From Mytilus californianus (lineage: Eukaryota; Mollusca; Bivalvia; Mytilida; Mytilidae), in contig NW_026262668.1 in assembly GCF_021869535.1 (NCBI RefSeq), positions 68,593,558-68,657,557 of the forward strand: a DNA stretch of 64,000 nucleotides, in the 5' to 3' direction. This document shows, piece after piece, positions 10,063 through 22,185 of the stretch. A program made the position numbers and the translations under genes. Under the pieces are notes generated by a model. That model searched no databases, was not told the origin of the DNA, and worked only from the letters and a program-made list of their open reading frames with translations. Every line of letters starts with the position of its first letter. Position 1 is the stretch's first letter.

Positions 10063-10975
10063 CTTCCTGCCATATGTGATGAATGTGGTGCATTAAACTT
10101 CCAACTAGTTCCATTATCCAATAAGAATTTTTGCACTAATTTGTCTTCTACGTTTATGATGTTCATGTTTAACTCTTTTGTAGCTCCAATAAAATTTGTT
10201 CCTCTGTCTGACCTGAACTCTTTAACTTGTCCTCTAAGCGCTATAAACCTCCTAAGTGCATTTATAAATGATGATGACGTAAGCTCTTCAACTACTTCAA
10301 TGTGAATTCCACGTGATGCAAGACATTAAAACATGATGGCCCAACGTTTGGAGTTTGCCTGTCCTCCTCTAGTACGTCGAGTGGAGATTGACCAGGGGCC
10401 AAAGGTGTCCACCCCTACATAAGTGAACGGTGGACATGGGGTGACACGGTCCACAGGTAGATCTGACATTATCTGGTGTTCAGTTTTACCTCTCAATTTC
10501 TTGCAAACAACACAGTTATGAAGTATCAAATAAATTAGGCGCTTGCCTCCAGTGATCCAATATCCAGCACTGCGCACAGTTCCCTCTGTTATATGACCTC
10601 CCTGGTGGTGTGTTTTCTCATGATAATGCCTTACTAATAGTGTTGAGATGTGATGTTTCCCGGATACAATAATAGGATTTTGTTCACTGAATGAAAGATT
10701 TCCACGATTTAGTCTACCGCCAACTCTCAGTAAACCATCATCATCTAACATAGGTGAAAGCGATAGTATGCTGCTATCTTTTGGTAGGGACTGTTTGTTT
10801 TTCAGACATATCACTTCCTTCAGATATAGTTCTTTCTGAACTTCTTTAAGAATAAACTTCTCTGTAAACTTATATAACTCAACAGGTGAACGGTCAATAA
10901 CTGAATGTTTTTCACGATGGTATTTTATATAAATTTGTCGTAGTTTCGATATTGCACAAATTAAACTAATCTTTT
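10063..10975 (-). pseudogene. BEL/Pao integrase zinc-binding and core domain, broken
   Basis: Read on the minus strand from the frameshift at 10972-10975. An HHCC-type zinc-binding region (HYHEKTHH…CVVC) precedes the RNase-H-fold core. The first Asp is in VGVDTFGP (codon at 10407-10409), the second in FRSDRGTNF (codon at 10206-10208). An in-frame TAA at 10326-10328 interrupts the core between them, and the frame continues cleanly past it (LASRGIHIEVVEEL). The region ends in the HSSHMAGRWG motif, where the frame is lost. It would have cut and joined element DNA; as it stands it cannot be made as one chain. Confidence 0.85.
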
Positions 10976-13267
10976 CCAGGATGAAAATCTACTGAAGCGT
11001 TCAGTTCCAAGTTGCTGACTAACCATGGTTTTACATGCCTTAACAACTGGTCTTACTTCCTTATCTTGTTCCGGTTGAATAAGCACATATTCTGACTGTT
11101 CTACTTGTAAGTCAGATTCACGGCACGATACTGACGGTGGTCCTTTTAACCAAAGGCTATTTTCCAAATTGCTGGCCGTTGCAGGCCTTGTTGCTTGGTC
11201 AGCAGGATTATTATGAGTTCGTACATAACTCCATTGACTTGCTTCTGATGATTTCCTGATTTTATCTACTCGGTTACTGACATAAGTGTAAAAGCGACGA
11301 GTTTCATTGTTTATATAGCCAAGAACTACCATGCTGTCTGTGTAAAATCTTGTTTTATCAACAGTTATATCTAAATGTTCTAAAAGGAAGTTTGCAACTT
11401 CTACAGCTAGGACGGCAGCACATAACTCCAACCTTGGGATAGTATGACCATGAGATGGCGCAATTTTGGACTTTCCCATAACAAATCCGTGCTCACTGTT
11501 TCCTTGTGGATCATATATTTTGAGATAAGCAACCGTGCCAATGGCTTCCTTGGAGGCATCTGAATACATGTGCAATTCCTTCGTAACAGCATCTTTGAGT
11601 GGAAACGTTGAAAACCTCCTAGATATTTCTAAACTTTCAAGATCTTTCAACGATACCTTCCATTTTTCCCATTCTGAAAGTAGATCTTCTGACATTAATT
11701 CGTCCCAGCCAAAGTTTTTGGTTAATGCATTGTGAAGAAGAATTTTTCCGCCTAAAAGTACAGGTGCTACGAATCCTAAGGGATCAAATATGCTGTTAAT
11801 GGTAGAAAGCATTCCCCTCTTTGTAAAAGGTTTCTGTTCATTGCTAACTTGAAATGTAAAAGTGTCCCTTTCGGTATTCCAACTAAGGCCTAGACTTCTC
11901 TGTAAATTTTGTCCCTCTGAATCAAATTCTATTTTGGTAGTATTGTTAGATCCAATGTCATCTTTTGGAAATTGAGCAAGAACACTTTTGCTATTAGAAT
12001 TTATCTTGTGTAATCGAAGATTTCCATTGAGTTTCAAAGTTTCCTGTGCGTCTTTAATCAATTTCACTGCGGAGTCCTCGTCCGGCATTGATAAAAGCCC
12101 ATCGTCCACATAAAAATTATCTTGTTTAAATTTGCATACGTCACTGCATGATTCATCATGTTTCTCTTTATCACAAGCTGACTTTCTTAAGCCTAAAGTT
12201 GCAACCGCAGGTGATGGTGAATTGCCAAATACATGAACCCTCATTCTATATTCAATTAACTCATTGTTTGGGTTGTTATCCTTGTGCCATATAAATCGCA
12301 AGTAATCACGATGACTTTCATGTACGAGAAAGTTAAAGAACATTTGCTCAATGTCAGCGGTGATAGCAACCTTTTCCTTTCGGAATCTGATCAAAACTCC
12401 TAACAAGCTATTGGTTAAATCTGGTCCGGTTATTAGCACATTGTTCAGTGAGAGTCCCTTGAATTTTGCCGATGAATCAAATACAACTCTTATTTTTTCA
12501 GGCTTATTTGGATGGTAAACACCAAATATAGGTACTAGTAAATACCAGCATTCAATTCCTCGCTTCAGTGGTTGAGCGACTTCTGCGTGCCCTTTTTTGA
12601 ATATTGTGTCCATAAACGCAATGAAATGTTCTTGTTTTCTCGGATTGCGACGTAGGTTTGCCTCTAACTTCTTAGCCCTATCATAAGCCTGTTGGAAGTT
12701 GTTTTGTAGAGGTGGTCGGTTGTTTTTGAATGGAAGTGGAGCACTCCAATTACCGCTGTCTGTCTTGATAAATCCTGATTCCATTATTTTCTGAAATTGT
12801 CTATCTTCTATAGATGGACCAACCTTATCATCATCTCTAGTTCTAACAAATACATCAGTCCCAAAGTTTGTTGTATGTCCTTCACATTCTATAAAGTCTA
12901 TAGAATTCTGTTCCTTGATTGTTATGTCACTAGTGCATGGTTTGCAAATTGATGTCCTTCCGTTTTGTAAAACAAACGTCTTGTTCACATTTACTTTATC
13001 AGGTACATGGACCTTGCCAAGACACGTCTCACCAATCACAACCCAACCTAATGCTAATTTCTGTGCATAAGGTGTACGCTGTGGCCCAGTTCTTTGATCA
13101 TACACATGGTGTGCCTCACCCAAGTCTCTTCCTATAAGTAAAAGTATCTGAGCATCTGAATCTAATGGTGGAATCATACTACTAATTGATCGAAGATGAT
13201 CATGAAAGAATGCCACATTTGGAGTTGGTATTTCTTCTCTTAAATTAGGTATGTCATTATATTGCAC
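10961..13267 (-). pseudogene. BEL/Pao reverse transcriptase and RNase H
   Basis: Long uninterrupted frame of about 768 codons. It starts with the NDIPNLREEIPTP linker, then QILLLIGRDL. RT motifs: first catalytic Asp in ITADIEQMF (about residue 305) and the YVDD box (about residues 386-389). RNase H motifs: MYSDAS Asp (about 570), PRLEL Glu (about 614), FYTDSMV Asp and NPADQATRP. All visible catalytic residues are kept. It is out of frame with protease upstream (shift at about 13255-13265) and with integrase downstream (one A missing in the A run at 10972-10975), so only this module is intact. Confidence 0.92.
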
Positions 13268-13677
13268 TCTATTAAGGGTGGAAGGTCCAAACTCATACTT
13301 CCATCAAACGATTCTACTGTGAAATCACAAGCCATACGTCCGGAGACTACCATGCTTCCAGCACATGAAGAAAGTGTGTACTCTATTTTCTGACTGTTAA
13401 TGTTGAAAAGTTCAAAGAACTGAGATGTAGCCAAAGTTCTATTACTCTGATCGTCCAGAATTGCATATACTCTAATGGCTTTCTCAGGCTGACCATTAGG
13501 GTATACCTTTACCAGAACAGTTTTAGCGCAGGAACGTCCTTTAAAACTGTCACCACAGATCTGCGTACATGCAGTAGTAACCTTATTAGCTGGTTTGCCA
13601 TCTGACTGATTCTGTTCCCCGCCATGCCCAGTAGTAGGGTTTGGCCCTTTTTCAATATGAAGAGCATCTGGATGACC
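13256..13677 (-). pseudogene. BEL/Pao protease region
   Basis: Continues in the same frame as gag after the TAA at 13678-13680. It carries the aspartic-protease-like motif AILDDQSN (the DD codons at 13450-13455) and ends in DLPPLIECN. There the frame is lost through about 5 extra bases (AATAT) relative to the expected join with NDIP. The lack of any other change between gag and protease shows that the stop codon alone separates them. Confidence 0.75.
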
Positions 13678-15876
13678 TTATGATTGACACTGCTTGCATG
13701 GTTGATTTTCATTGCAGTTTCTTGCTAAGTGTTTCCCATTGCAACATTTAAAGCATATACCATTTTGCAAAATAATTGTTTTTCTTTCGTCGATAGGTTT
13801 CCGTCTAAACTGTTTACATTCGTTTAATGAATGGTTTGATTGTTCATGAAGTGGACAGCCAAATTTAGTTTCTCTTTTCCATGTATTTCCACTTTTCTGA
13901 GCCACTTCAGTTTTCTTTGTAGACACACTGTTATAGTTCCTTGGCCTGTTGTATTGACCTTGTTTGTCATTATTTCCTGTTGGGTTCTTGTCATAGTTGA
14001 AACTTGGATCGTTTAGTCTTGTACTCATTTCTTGTATAAAGTTAACAAATACTTTGAATGGTGGATATACAACATGTTTCTCCAACTTGTACCTTACAGC
14101 CCGGTCTGTCCATTTTGTCTGTAGAAAATGTGGTAGCTTGCTTACAATTGGGTTCACCCCAGAAGAGGAATCAAAGTAGCCTAACAATGTGCTGTATTTA
14201 GGGTCTTCTTTTACGGAGTCTATTTCTGCTAAAAGATCACCAAGTTCATACAAGCGTTTATTGTCAGTGTTGTTCATTTTTCCAAACTTGAGAATCTTAT
14301 CCTTTAAAGTTGACTCGATTAGTTCAGGAGAACCATATCTTTCGTCCAATCTATTCCAGATTCTTTCTAAGCCTTTCTTAGGATCATGTGTGTTAGATGC
14401 TCTCAATCTAATAGCTTGTTTGCTAGATTCTTGTCCTAACCAACGAATTAGGAGATCCATTTCTTCAGACGGAGTTACTTGGAGGTCATGCATAATGCTA
14501 CGGAAACTGGCTTTCCATATAAGATAGTTCTCTGGATTATCGGTGAATGATGTTAATCGAGAAAGTAAAAGCTCCTTCTTCATAAAAAGTCTAGCAAATT
14601 CTGTAGCGGCATTCAGATTAGCATTGTTGTTATAGTCTATTGCGGCATCACGCCTAGTTTCAGTATTACTTACAGGACAAGAGAATGATTGAGGATTAGT
14701 TTCTTGTTGTAAGACTGGATTAGTAGTTACTTGTAAAGCACTAGAAATGTTTGAACTGTCTATTAATATTTCTTGAGCTATATCAGTTTCTCCTGTTTCA
14801 AGTACTTCTTGCTTTTCACTTGATTTACTAACTGTAACCATTGCAACATCAATATTGTTTTCGACTGAATACTTGGTTGTATTTTCGACCAGCTCAGGCT
14901 CTTGTGGATGATTGTACTCTAAGAAATTGTTTTTCTCTTTAGTGATCAATTCATTAGTGTTGTTTTCTTTTTCTTTTTCGATAACAGTTTCAATCTTTTG
15001 TGCACTTGAAGATAGTGATGATTGTTGAATGATGTATTGTTTCGTTCGATGTAGTTTTTCTGATGCTAGTTTTACACTTGACCTACTACTTGTAGATCCT
15101 GTTTCTGAATTGAACTCCTCATCAATTACCTGCAGTTCCGCTTGTGCCTCCATCGCGTCCCGTTTAGCCGCTAAAAGATTAATGTCGATTTCTAAATTCT
15201 TCTTTTGTCTAGCATGCTTCATCGCTGTTATGCACTCTTCTTCCTCAATTTTGGATTTTTCTAATTGTAGTATTGCTTCCTGTTCTGCAAACTCTAATCG
15301 GCATTTTGCTGCTTCATACTTCATTTTTTGTCTGAGATATGAACTTTGTCTGCTACCATGGCTGCTGTTGCTTGCATACGATCTATGCGATCGACTTGAA
15401 TTGTGTTGAGAGGATGTTATTTTATCCCTCTGTGCAGGTTCCTTCTGACTACCAGTACATTTTGATAGTGTTTCATCAATAATACTTATTGCATATTGTA
15501 CCTTCTCTGATAATGTTTTTGAGACTAATTTGTGAGCTGATATTTCCTGAATGCTTTCTCGACACCTTGACCGGTCTAAATATTCCAAGAATTCTCTGGA
15601 TATTGTTTGATAGTTTTTGTTATTTTGTTCCAAATCATTTTTTAGTCTTATTGTACTTTCTGTAGTTACCTTGTTATCTTCTTGATTTACAAATGAGTGA
15701 ATTTGTTCATCAATCGTTAAACTAACTCTTCTTAAATCTTTGGTAAAGTCATAAACATTTAATTCATATTGTTCTTTACCCCGTTCTGTCAACTGCCGTA
15801 TACGAGGGTTTTCTAATTGATCCTTTTCTGTACCTTTGTCTAAGACCCATTTGTCGTCCTGATTTTCTTGATCCAT
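13678..15876 (-). CDS. BEL/Pao Gag-like polyprotein
   Basis: The start is the ATG at 15874-15876, in a strong context (ACCATGG), only 17 nt after the 5' LTR; translation from it gives about 732 residues. The N-terminal half is charged and rich in Glu, Lys and Gln, with a likely coiled coil around residues 190-270. A DUF1759-like Gag region spans about residues 440-625 (ENYLIWKASFRS… to …RLNDPSFNY). Two zinc knuckles follow: C-x2-H-x4-H-x4-C (about residue 672) and C-x2-C-x4-H-x4-C (about 705), the nucleic-acid-binding part of the capsid precursor. It ends at TAA just after a further Cys pair. The intact frame suggests recent activity or capsid production in trans. Confidence 0.88.
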   Translation of the reverse strand: MDQENQDDKWVLDKGTEKDQLENPRIRQLTERGKEQYELNVYDFTKDLRRVSLTIDEQIHSFVNQEDNKVTTESTIRLKNDLEQNNKNYQTISREFLEYLDRSRCRESIQEISAHKLVSKTLSEKVQYAISIIDETLSKCTGSQKEPAQRDKITSSQHNSSRSHRSYASNSSHGSRQSSYLRQKMKYEAAKCRLEFAEQEAILQLEKSKIEEEECITAMKHARQKKNLEIDINLLAAKRDAMEAQAELQVIDEEFNSETGSTSSRSSVKLASEKLHRTKQYIIQQSSLSSSAQKIETVIEKEKENNTNELITKEKNNFLEYNHPQEPELVENTTKYSVENNIDVAMVTVSKSSEKQEVLETGETDIAQEILIDSSNISSALQVTTNPVLQQETNPQSFSCPVSNTETRRDAAIDYNNNANLNAATEFARLFMKKELLLSRLTSFTDNPENYLIWKASFRSIMHDLQVTPSEEMDLLIRWLGQESSKQAIRLRASNTHDPKKGLERIWNRLDERYGSPELIESTLKDKILKFGKMNNTDNKRLYELGDLLAEIDSVKEDPKYSTLLGYFDSSSGVNPIVSKLPHFLQTKWTDRAVRYKLEKHVVYPPFKVFVNFIQEMSTRLNDPSFNYDKNPTGNNDKQGQYNRPRNYNSVSTKKTEVAQKSGNTWKRETKFGCPLHEQSNHSLNECKQFRRKPIDERKTIILQNGICFKCCNGKHLARNCNENQPCKQCQS

Positions 15877-15893
15877 GGTCACAGATTTTTTAC

Positions 15894-16844
15894 TGTAATG
15901 TTAAACGCTAAGTCGATAGTTGCTTTAATCTTTATTGACGCAAAACATAACTCTCGGATGAGGTAAAAAACTGAAATAAACAAAAATGACAATTTTACTA
16001 CAAGAACAAGAAAATTGCATGACTAGTTAACAATCAAAATAATGCTGTTAATGACACACTGTAAGAATAGTACAATAAACAGTTCATAGTTTTGTATGTT
16101 CGTAAAATGTTCTTTCTGTGTTCCTGAATATGCATATAATATATTTAAAAACATAAAAATACTGATTTGTCGAGTATGTGTAATTCACATATTATGGCTT
16201 AAAAGGTGCACCATACATTTTAATAATGACTAGAAAAATTAATGCTCATCTGATTAAGTCTTTCTCATACACCAATGTCACATACATACTTCAAAATAAC
16301 TTTGAAAAATAATTAAATCTAAAGCTTAAGGTGGTGCAAATTGCGTTCCATACTTATAAAAATTTGAACGTAGCTCTGAGCTATTTATACTTTCAAATAA
16401 AATAACACGCCATAATCTTTATAACTGTTCATTTTATGACGGATTGTACCTTTTCAATGTAAAAACTCTGAATCATAATGTATAATATCTTTGATACATG
16501 TATTCCAACATCGCACGTAAAAATACACTGAGTCTGCTTGTTTACATTTGTAATTTCTCATTTCTATAGATTTATACCACTTAAAAATAGAACTAAACAT
16601 TTCAATATACAACAATATAACACTACACAGTCAGTTAAACTAAACTTACTCTGTGGGGGATCTAAATCTGCCTAAAAATTTGTCCGTGAAAAATTAGCCA
16701 CATGCTTTCTGACTTTTTTGTACTGATAAACTTTACCACGAGGAGTTAATCAAGGGAAGTAATTTTACTTTCACTTTCAAAATACTGTTCAAAGTACTGC
16801 TTAAAGAGAGAGATAACTCTAACGTAAAAAATGGTTCCATTACA
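15894..16844 (-). mobile_element. 5' LTR of BEL/Pao element
   Basis: Partner of 8325-9273, 2 bp longer because of one extra AG in an AGAGAGA run near 16810. The substitutions seen by eye are scattered. Its inner end keeps the CATTACA terminus. Confidence 0.9.
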
Positions 16845-16849
16845 GAAAT
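16845..16849. repeat. Target site duplication, right copy (GAAAT)
   Basis: Matches 8320-8324. Confidence 0.8.
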
Positions 16850-18870
16850 GGTTCATCTGTTTGGTACAATGAGAACTTGATGTCATTAGCCAACGCCATT
16901 AATTTAAGTGGCCTAGCGATAAACAAATGTTAGTTTTGTCTTTCAACTAAAGAAACTCTCTCTTGTTTCATAACCATAGATAATTTACGTGTACAACAAT
17001 CACTGCAACTGACATAAGATATACTTTTAATCGCTTTTTTCTTAAATTTTGCTTTCATATATATTTACCATCTCAAGCAATTCGTCTGAAGAGTGACAAC
17101 ATAATGACGTCATAAGCCATGTCATTTACGCTTTTTTTTTATAGAAAATGGCGATCAATAAATTTTATCGCTGTGTTTCGTTTCATCTTTCTGCATGATA
17201 ATTTTCCATCTATCACCTTCGGATGTTGCGGACATCAGTTAAACCCAAGAGTATGTACCAGCCTCGGTCATTTCATTGCAGTAATTAGTATCTTTTTCAA
17301 GATTACTGTTTTTGTCGATGTCAAAACATATAATTATCATTCTATTCATTTAGGGATGTCAACGAGTACTCAAGTATAGCTCGGCAGTACCGAGTATCGA
17401 ATAACAAAAAGATACTCGGCTCATCGGTTTAATTTCTGTTAGCATGTTGTTGCATTCTTTAAGGGCATACAATACAGTTTTGATCCCTTGGTGAATTTTT
17501 GACGAAAATTTGCATACAAGCTATAATTTTTTTTCACCTAGTCAATTTAAATATGTAATACAAAATATACCTTCATGTGCTACTTTTCGAGATAAATTGG
17601 ATCGAAATATTAGACATTTACTCAAATTTCGGTTCCTTGGACAGACATATATATAACTGTTTTGTTTCAAAAGATAAACGCAAGCGGATTTTGGTAAAAA
17701 GCATTTGGAATGTCTTCTTTACATAACTATGCTCTAAAGTTGTGTAACAAGTCTTTGGAAATAAATCAATTTGATTAAATTGTCATGATTTTATGGAAAA
17801 AACGGCATTTTTGCTGTATCTTTATCTAGTTCAAACAAATTTCATCTGTGGTTTGTTCATAAAAATTAGTCAAATAATCTGTCAGTTTTAAATAGAGGGG
17901 TTCGTGTACTCGTTTTCAAGCTAATGATTAAGGAAGCAATACACAGTTGGGGAAAAAAACTTAAATTAGCACTCATAATTTTAACTACCCTCTTTCCCTT
18001 GCTTTCTAACAAATAAGGCTTAATAATTGTGTTATGTATGTGCATATGTATAGAAACAGCATCTCCCATAGATTTGATTTCCAATAGTTAAAATAGTAAA
18101 ATATAATATCTTTTTGGTGTAACCATGGCAGCAATCTGCATTCATTTGATACAAAATATTGCAAAAAGGGGGGTAAAAATGTCACAAAAGTCCCCAAAAT
18201 TTGGTCAAAAGTAGAATTTCAATCCTGTAGAGTGATATCTTTTCTGAAGCCATTGACATTTATCTATCAAGAGGTCCAAAAAATATTATATGCATTTCAC
18301 CGCATTTTTCCATAAAATTGAATTGAAAAGTTCGAGCGGCAAATATTTGTTGAAAAACACTACAATAATTTCTAGATCTATAGGCGGTACGGATGTGAAA
18401 ATACGGACTCGAACAGAAAATGGCCTATTAAACATGCAAAAATCGATCTTGATGTTCATATAAACCCATTTTGATGGCTATATTATTCTTATGCTATCTA
18501 AAAATCAGTTTTATTGCACAATAACTCTCATATTTATAAAATTCACCAAACTCCTAACTGTGTATTGTTACCTAAAACCTCGATATGACATAGTTTGGCG
18601 TCGCGAAAAATAACATTTCACGTTATAGCAAAGTCATTACCTCCCCTGTAGATTTTGGGAGATTCGTAAGAACCATAACCTTTGACCACATAGATTTAAG
18701 TAGTGGCATAGCTCTAACCTAGATAATTCTCTCATAAATTCCACAATGGTCGGAAGTTGCGCTCTTTATTTCATATAACAAAAAAATTGACTTTTTCGGC
18801 CATATAAGGAAAGAACGAGACTTTACTAGCTATCATACTGCACAGATCAGGTCAAAGAGAGGCGACAGAT
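16850..18870. other. Intergenic, no gene recognised
   Basis: AT-rich, with no exon-like frame I can support. At 17355-17425 there is a block of alternating CTCGG and CCGAG motifs of the kind found in dispersed repeats. An open frame at 17119-17379 lacks recognisable motifs. Confidence 0.45.
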
Positions 18871-18874
18871 ATTA

Positions 18875-19125
18875 AAGGGACATTCAAACTTATAAGTCTA
18901 AATATAAACAGACAATGTCCATGGCAAAAAATGAAATAAAGACCAAAAGAAAAACAACAATATAAAAACACAACATAGAAAACTCAAGACAGAGCAACAC
19001 GAACCTTACCAAAAAACCGGAGATAATCTTGGGTGCTCCGGAAGGGTACGAAGATCCTGCTTCACATGTGACACACGTCGTGTTGCTCATATAAGTAAAA
19101 CCCGGTGATAATGACAAATGTAAAA
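18875..19125 (-). repeat. Dispersed family B, minus copy
   Basis: Shares with 24030-24260, 28900-29150 and 39045-39235 a core that on the reverse strand reads GAGCAACACGACG… and ends near GGGACATTCAAAC. Non-coding. Confidence 0.65.
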
Positions 19126-19129
19126 CAAT

Positions 19130-20820
19130 TCAAACGAGAAAACTAACGGCCTGATTTATGTACAAAACAATGAACGAAAAACAAATATGATATACAGCGA
19201 CAACCACTGAATAACAGGCTCCTGACTTGGGACAGGCACATAGAGAATATGGCGGGGTTAAACAGTTTGTTGGCACCAAACCCTCCCGCTAACCTGTGAC
19301 AGTCGTGTATAAGTACAACATAAGAAAAAACTATAAAAATTAGTTGAAAAGGGCTTAACTCATCAGATCGATACAAAGCAGATAAACATCTGACGGACAC
19401 ACAGACCGAACGTGGCAGGGTATTTATACATCCCCACAACAAAAAAGACTCTTTAAGTACAGATCTGAGAGTACTCGCCGACTGACAGCTAGTTTAAAGC
19501 CAATAACACTGATAAAAAAAAATCATGCATCTAAAACTAAAATATCAATCAATACACATCCAACATCCTATGGATTTAATGTAAAGGCGTCATTAACAGT
19601 CAGAGAAAACAAGATTTTTGTGCAATGCCTAGATGCAGGTATCGAAAGATTGTAGAGCCATGAATGTGCATATGTACAAAAAAATAATATATAATATGAT
19701 TTTAATTGACTGATAACAAATTCACTATTTATACCAATAGAAACAATATTCAAAGATCTAATTACAGCGTTGAATTGGTAACCTTTTAGATTAAGTTTAT
19801 TTAAAGGATCGATAATTTTATTTATAGGATCGATAAGTGTATTTAAAGGATCGATAAGTTTACCCGGATCGTATCTAAATTTCCGGGCTCGGTAAACAAC
19901 ATCTCCGTAAAAATTATTTACCAGTAATACATACGGGCATAGCGAACGAGTTGTGATATGAAAACACCGTAAGGTGTTGCCAAAGGAACATCACCGTCCA
20001 AAAAAGGAAAATTAACAATACGAAACGAAAAATCGTCCCTTTTGTCGTAAATATTGTGTAGCGTTTTCCGTGTAAAACTGAAATATCTAAATCTGGGAAA
20101 TGACAGTTATTACAGTTTAATTTTGATGTGTTGAAAGTTATTTCCTTTGGGTAAATTTTGGCAGTATTTTTAGAAAATTCTTGATTATTTAGCGAAAAAA
20201 ATATCATCTAAATAACGGTTAGTGTTGTTGAATTTATCAACTAAATGCAATTTGAACGGGTCTTTACTGATTTTGGTCATAAGCTGATTCATAACAGTAC
20301 AAGAACAAGTCTGCTATTTAAGGGGCTCAATTGGTGCCCATAGGAATACCTACAACCTGTCGATAAACTTTATTGTCGAAACGTACATAAATGTATCAAG
20401 GAGAAAATTAACAGCTTCAATCCTCTCATCACACCTCCAGTAAGTATATCTAGCATATTTACCTTTCTCATTCGAGAAGAATGCTTTAAATGAGCTGCAG
20501 CAAATATCTTTGCAATCAGATTTATCAAACGAACATTGAATTAAATAGGAAAACTTTTGTTTGATAAAATTGTATGAAGTGTAGTGTAAAGAGTTGAAAA
20601 GTCAAAACTGTTAACAGAATCAAAAGGACCATCAAAGGCACGTAATTTATCTAAAACACCCAAGACTGTTTTATACTCCAAAAATAGTTAATTCCACTAC
20701 TTTCATGTTTTATTACAAAAGTTCGTGATAAGTTCTTTGATAGTAGTGAAGGAACTATATGAAGTCAACAAACTCGTAATGACTTCATCTTCACACTTTT
20801 TCCAATCCATTTGAGCGTTA
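19130..20820 (-). mobile_element. Decayed reverse transcriptase element, copy 1 (YLDD type)
   Basis: Runs parallel to the copy at 48240-50030. Read on the minus strand it has RT coding remnants at 20820-19914, including a YLDDIF box near 20205-20218 and a segment ending LDLDISVLHGK, all broken by frameshifts and stops. A 3' tail follows to about 19130. The RT resembles bivalve elements with FDFSTLYT and KYARYTYW motifs. I lean towards a Penelope-like relation, but no GIY-YIG nuclease is visible, so the clade is open. Confidence 0.65.
19795..19870. repeat. Short tandem GGATCGATAA repeat
   Basis: Three to four copies of a unit containing AGGATCGATAA about 23-25 bp apart, inside the tail of the RT copy. 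The parallel copy (48885-48920) has fewer units. Confidence 0.5.
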
Positions 20821-21765
20821 TTATTTTTGCACTGCAATGCAATTAACAATTAGAATCAGTATTTTATTTTCATTACTACTAACCACCTATAAAGAGCTAG
20901 GGAAAAACAATCCCTCGAACAGTAATAGGTCTATTTAGATAACATTGAAACATTAATGTTTTCACGTCAATTACAGCGTGTCTGAATTGTTTGTTTGGAT
21001 AAAACTGGAAATATTTTCGAAAGATGGAATCCTTAATACCCAAGATTGTGTCGACAATTTATATTAGACATTCCGTCTTTATCACCATTATTGAGAATTG
21101 TTTAATCTCCTTTAGCTGTACGGGATATATGAATACACAGTTACATCCGGTCGGAATGGGACGTCACATCCAATGTCTGGCGTAGTTAAGAGTACCACAT
21201 ATATGTACGTATTAAAAGCCCCTGCAGCAACAATTGTTTAAGGGGTCCATCGGTAGCCTGTTGCAGGGCAACAATATTTTTTTCTCTCTTACATACCGTT
21301 TCCAGTGGTAGCCTATATTTCCATGTCGACCCATATTGCTGATCCTACCTATTAGATTCAATGTTAAATCGAAACTCGTCCTAAAATGTTTAAACCAATA
21401 GCCTCTGTACGTTACGCAAGCAACAATCAATCTGCCTGAATCTAATTTTTGGTTACTCTTACTTGATAGCACCAGTACCTGAATTACATAAGTGTCCTTA
21501 CAAACAACAACGTTATATCGCTGGGTCTTGCAAGTGCTAGACGAAACCTCTTTCTTAAATATTAACATCAATTGTATCAGCAATAAAAGCCGGGCTTCAA
21601 AGCTATTTTGAAACTACGTATTCTAGGGGCGGCGTGAATCAGATGTGGATACTTAACATTCCACAGATCTGTTAAAGTACATACAATCGTTCATCATGCA
21701 ATAGTATAGTATTAAAACATTTATCTGTTCTACCCTTTACACAAATATTCCCCGTTCCAAACTAA
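20821..21765. other. Intergenic, no gene recognised
   Basis: No motif-bearing frame. A 123-codon frame on the minus strand (21212-21583) shows no recognisable domain. Confidence 0.4.
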
Positions 21766-21769
21766 AGAC

Positions 21770-22180
21770 ACATCGAAAGAATTGGTCATGCTTTGTTTCA
21801 TAAAAAGACTGACCAACGTAGGTACAAGTATCTTGTCTTAGAGAGGGATAAGTCATACTTTATAAAATTCACTCTGCTTCAAACAAAAACTTCTCTGGAA
21901 CATTAGATGTGTTTTTTCAACAATCGACATTCCCATGAGAACCAATTATGCTCCTCTTATTGCCGACTTGATTCTTTCTTCATATGAATTTTGCACCATA
22001 CAGGAGTTCCTTAGTAAGAATGATAATAAACTAGTAGTAGTCTTTAACTTCACTTTCCGCTTGAAGATGATGTCCTCTCTAAATAATTTGGGGACTATGT
22101 TTAACGTATCTAGCCCTTAGAACTTGAAAAAAGGATACAACAGATACAATTAAGTCTGTCTCATATCTGGAATTATCAAC
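21770..22180 (+). pseudogene. Reverse transcriptase fragment (YVDD type), decayed
   Basis: An upstream part gives KYLVLERDKSYF-like sequence (about 21820-21870). From 21935 a frame with GTN/RTNYAPLIADL motifs runs into the region that should hold the catalytic YVDD box, but an indel has changed it to LKMM (about 22063-22074). SLNN follows. The same family as 23440-24015; it is clearly dead. Confidence 0.7.
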
Positions 22181-22185
22181 GGGTT

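Larger units (their letters stand above)
8325..16844 (-). mobile_element. Complete but inactivated BEL/Pao LTR retrotransposon
   Basis: An 8.5-kb element on the minus strand. Its two LTRs are 949 and 951 bp, flanked by GAAAT duplications. In element orientation the LTR runs TGTAATG…CATTACA, a 7-bp terminal inverted repeat. Internal order is gag, protease, RT, RNase H, integrase, the usual BEL/Pao order. The coding region has an in-frame stop at the gag/protease border, a frameshift before RT, a frameshift after RNase H, a stop in the integrase core and a frameshift at the integrase catalytic Glu. No envelope-like gene is seen. The LTRs differ by about six substitutions and one 2-bp indel. Confidence 0.92.

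Noticed and set aside
13509-13712. 67-codon minus-strand frame across the gag/protease join
   Set aside because: It is in a different frame from gag and protease. The continuous gag-protease frame explains the sequence better.
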